Below, piece after piece: positions 6,216-7,012 of a DNA stretch of 7,012 bases. Source of the DNA: Desulfobacterales bacterium (GTDB taxonomy: Bacteria > Desulfobacterota > Desulfobacteria > Desulfobacterales > Desulfosalsimonadaceae); assembly GCA_018399455.1 (NCBI GenBank), contig JAGYOT010000097.1, positions 1 through 7,012 of the forward strand, in the 5' to 3' direction. Every line of letters begins with the position of its first letter. The stretch's first letter is position 1. The notes under the pieces were generated by a model. That model was not told the origin of the DNA. It saw nothing but the letters and a program-made list of their open reading frames with translations, and did no database searches. A program made the translations under genes and the position numbers.

Positions 6216-6410
6216 ATGGCCAGGAAAGTCGTAATTGATCAGGATGAATGTGAAGGCTGCGAATCCTGCGTGGAGATCTGCCCGGAAGTCTTCGGTTTTG
6301 ACGAAGAAAGGGAAGTCGCCTATGTCATCAAGGAAGAAGGCGGACCGGAGGATGAGATCGAGGAAGCCATGGACAACTGCCCGGCGGACTGCATTCACTG
6401 GGAGGAGTGA
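6216..6410 (+). CDS. Small [4Fe-4S] ferredoxin (Desulfovibrio type)
   Basis: A 64-residue acidic cytoplasmic electron carrier. The cluster motif CEGCESCVEICP supplies Cys12, Cys15 and Cys18, and Cys55 in the distal NCP motif is the expected fourth ligand, as in single-cluster ferredoxins such as that of Desulfovibrio gigas. Two more cysteines are present, Cys22 before Pro23 and Cys59 in CPADCI. The second half lacks a full CxxCxxC, so only one cluster is predicted. The central EEGGPEDEIEEAM helix is typical. The ATG is preceded by AAAGGAGG (6203-6210), a near-perfect ribosome binding site five bases away, which fits a highly expressed protein. It is divergent from sucrose synthase across a 246-base spacer, appears monocistronic and is followed by a hairpin terminator. 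Its redox partner is not in the window. Confidence 0.93.
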   Translation: MARKVVIDQDECEGCESCVEICPEVFGFDEEREVAYVIKEEGGPEDEIEEAMDNCPADCIHWEE

Positions 6411-6432
6411 CCCGGCTCCGGAATTTTGTCAT

Positions 6433-6461
6433 ACCGGCTCTCCTGTAAGGGGGGCCGGTTT
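6433..6461 (+). terminator. Probable rho-independent terminator of the ferredoxin gene
   Basis: ACCGGCTCTCCT (6433-6444) pairs with AGGGGGGCCGGT (6448-6459) over 12 positions, including two G-T wobbles, around a 3-base loop. It begins 22 bases after the ferredoxin stop. The T tract after it is short (TTTC), so termination may be incomplete. There is no T run on the other strand, so it does not obviously serve the transporter on the - strand. Confidence 0.55.
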
Positions 6462-6548
6462 CAAGCCAATAATTCAACCAATATGAGCCGTCAACTTTGG
6501 ATGCCGCCCGCCTTAAGCGGTATTTTTAATGCCTGCCTCTGAGGGCCT

Positions 6549-7012
6549 TCAGCACTGAGGCTCAAGCGGCGGCAGCACGGGTCTGAAAATCAAAATAAGC
6601 GGCGGCAGCACGAACATATCCCCGATCACTGCAAACCCCATGGAAAAGGCCGTAAGCATCCCAAACATTTGCGTCGGCAGGATGCTGCCCAGAATCATCA
6701 CAAAAAAACCTGCAAATAAAAGAATCGTGGTAATGACAACCGACTTGCCCACATCAGCGAAACTCGCTATCAGCGCTTCTTCCGGATTGGCCTTCAAACC
6801 GGCATTCCGCCGAAACCAGGTAATAAAAAGAGCATTACAAAAAAAATAATGGTAAAGGCTGCGATAAAACTTCTTAACTGGCCCTGCTTAAGATTCCGGT
6901 CCATGGACAGATAGAGAGAGGAGAGCCCCGTGATGTGAAACGAAAACTCCTTTCCCAGAGTTTTTCCCAGGTAGCTGCGGGCCCACGAATGCAGCTGTTC
7001 GCCCGCTTCGTT
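6549..7012 (-). pseudogene. C-terminal part of an RND/MMPL superfamily transporter, frame-disrupted, 5' end beyond window
   Basis: These are inner-membrane proton-driven exporters with 12 helices and large periplasmic loops. Two reading frames together give the C-terminal half. The first, from the window edge to a TGA at 6796-6794, encodes a periplasmic-loop end (FHITGLSSLYLSMD) and the start of a helix (LRSFIAAFTIIFFVMLFLL). The second, ending at 6549, encodes WFRRNAGLKANPEEALIASF, a conserved post-helix stretch, and two final helices (SVVITTILLFAGFFVMIL and GMLTAFSMGFAVIGDMFVL). In intact relatives about 50 residues separate these parts, spanning two or three helices and the VDDTIH-like signature. 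They are missing here, and the frame changes at about 6810-6830. The TTG at 6797 is inside the conserved core and is not a real start. The product would be non-functional as written, unless this is an assembly collapse. Whether the substrate is hopanoid, lipid or drug cannot be told. Confidence 0.7.
6564..6612 (-). repeat. Two copies of a 16-base direct repeat at the transporter 3' end
   Basis: The 16-base sequence AAGCGGCGGCAGCACG (as on the + strand) occurs at 6564-6579 and 6597-6612, 33 bases apart, which is exactly 11 codons. On the coding strand both copies read in the same frame and encode VLPPL, giving VLPPLILIFRPVLPPL near the C-terminus. This could be a remnant of a short tandem duplication or a coincidence of the proline-rich end. 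Confidence 0.6.

Noticed and set aside
6499..6527. CCGC-CTTAA-GCGG followed by TATTTTT as a second terminator
   Set aside because: The stem is only 4 bp, and a much stronger hairpin already lies closer to the ferredoxin stop.

Overview
The window reads as ordinary chromosomal sequence of a Gram-negative, anaerobic bacterium, most plausibly a Desulfobacterota (sulfate-reducer-like) lineage. The basis is a short Desulfovibrio-type ferredoxin, a bacterial sucrose synthase, a trans-prenyl diphosphate synthase and an exporter of the RND/MMPL superfamily, all at moderate GC. This assignment rests on protein resemblance recalled by eye, not on a search.

Layout. On the + strand, bases 73-2918 carry three closely spaced genes that look like one transcription unit: the 3' three quarters of a polyprenyl diphosphate synthase, an exported protein of FlgT-like organisation, and a compact DEDDy exonuclease of the RNase H-like (YprB) type starting at TTG. 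A short spacer with a plausible sigma70-type promoter precedes a YbhB/YbcL (PEBP/RKIP-like) protein. It converges, with a 14-base gap, on an 805-residue sucrose synthase on the - strand that fills 3552-5969. A 246-base divergent spacer separates the sucrose synthase start (GTG) from a 64-residue ferredoxin on the + strand, which ends in a good hairpin terminator. The right edge holds the C-terminal part of an RND/MMPL transporter on the - strand.

How the genes relate. There is no single pathway here. The prenyl synthase supplies quinone side chains, and its two neighbours probably just share the transcript. The sucrose synthase is complete, with all expected catalytic residues, but lacks the plant-type Q/N pair associated with UDP preference, so ADP/ADP-glucose use is predicted. 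Its mRNA leader is the most interesting non-coding stretch: two small hairpins that both expose a GGGA loop, plus GGA at the Shine-Dalgarno, which is the arrangement seen at CsrA/RsmA-controlled messages.

Cautions. Both ends of the window look damaged. The prenyl synthase loses homology abruptly at about base 73, with an in-frame stop upstream and no first Asp-rich motif. The transporter lacks roughly 50 residues and changes frame at about 6810-6830. Either real rearrangements or assembly errors near contig ends could explain this. I found no phage, IS element, CRISPR array, tRNA, rRNA or defence system.
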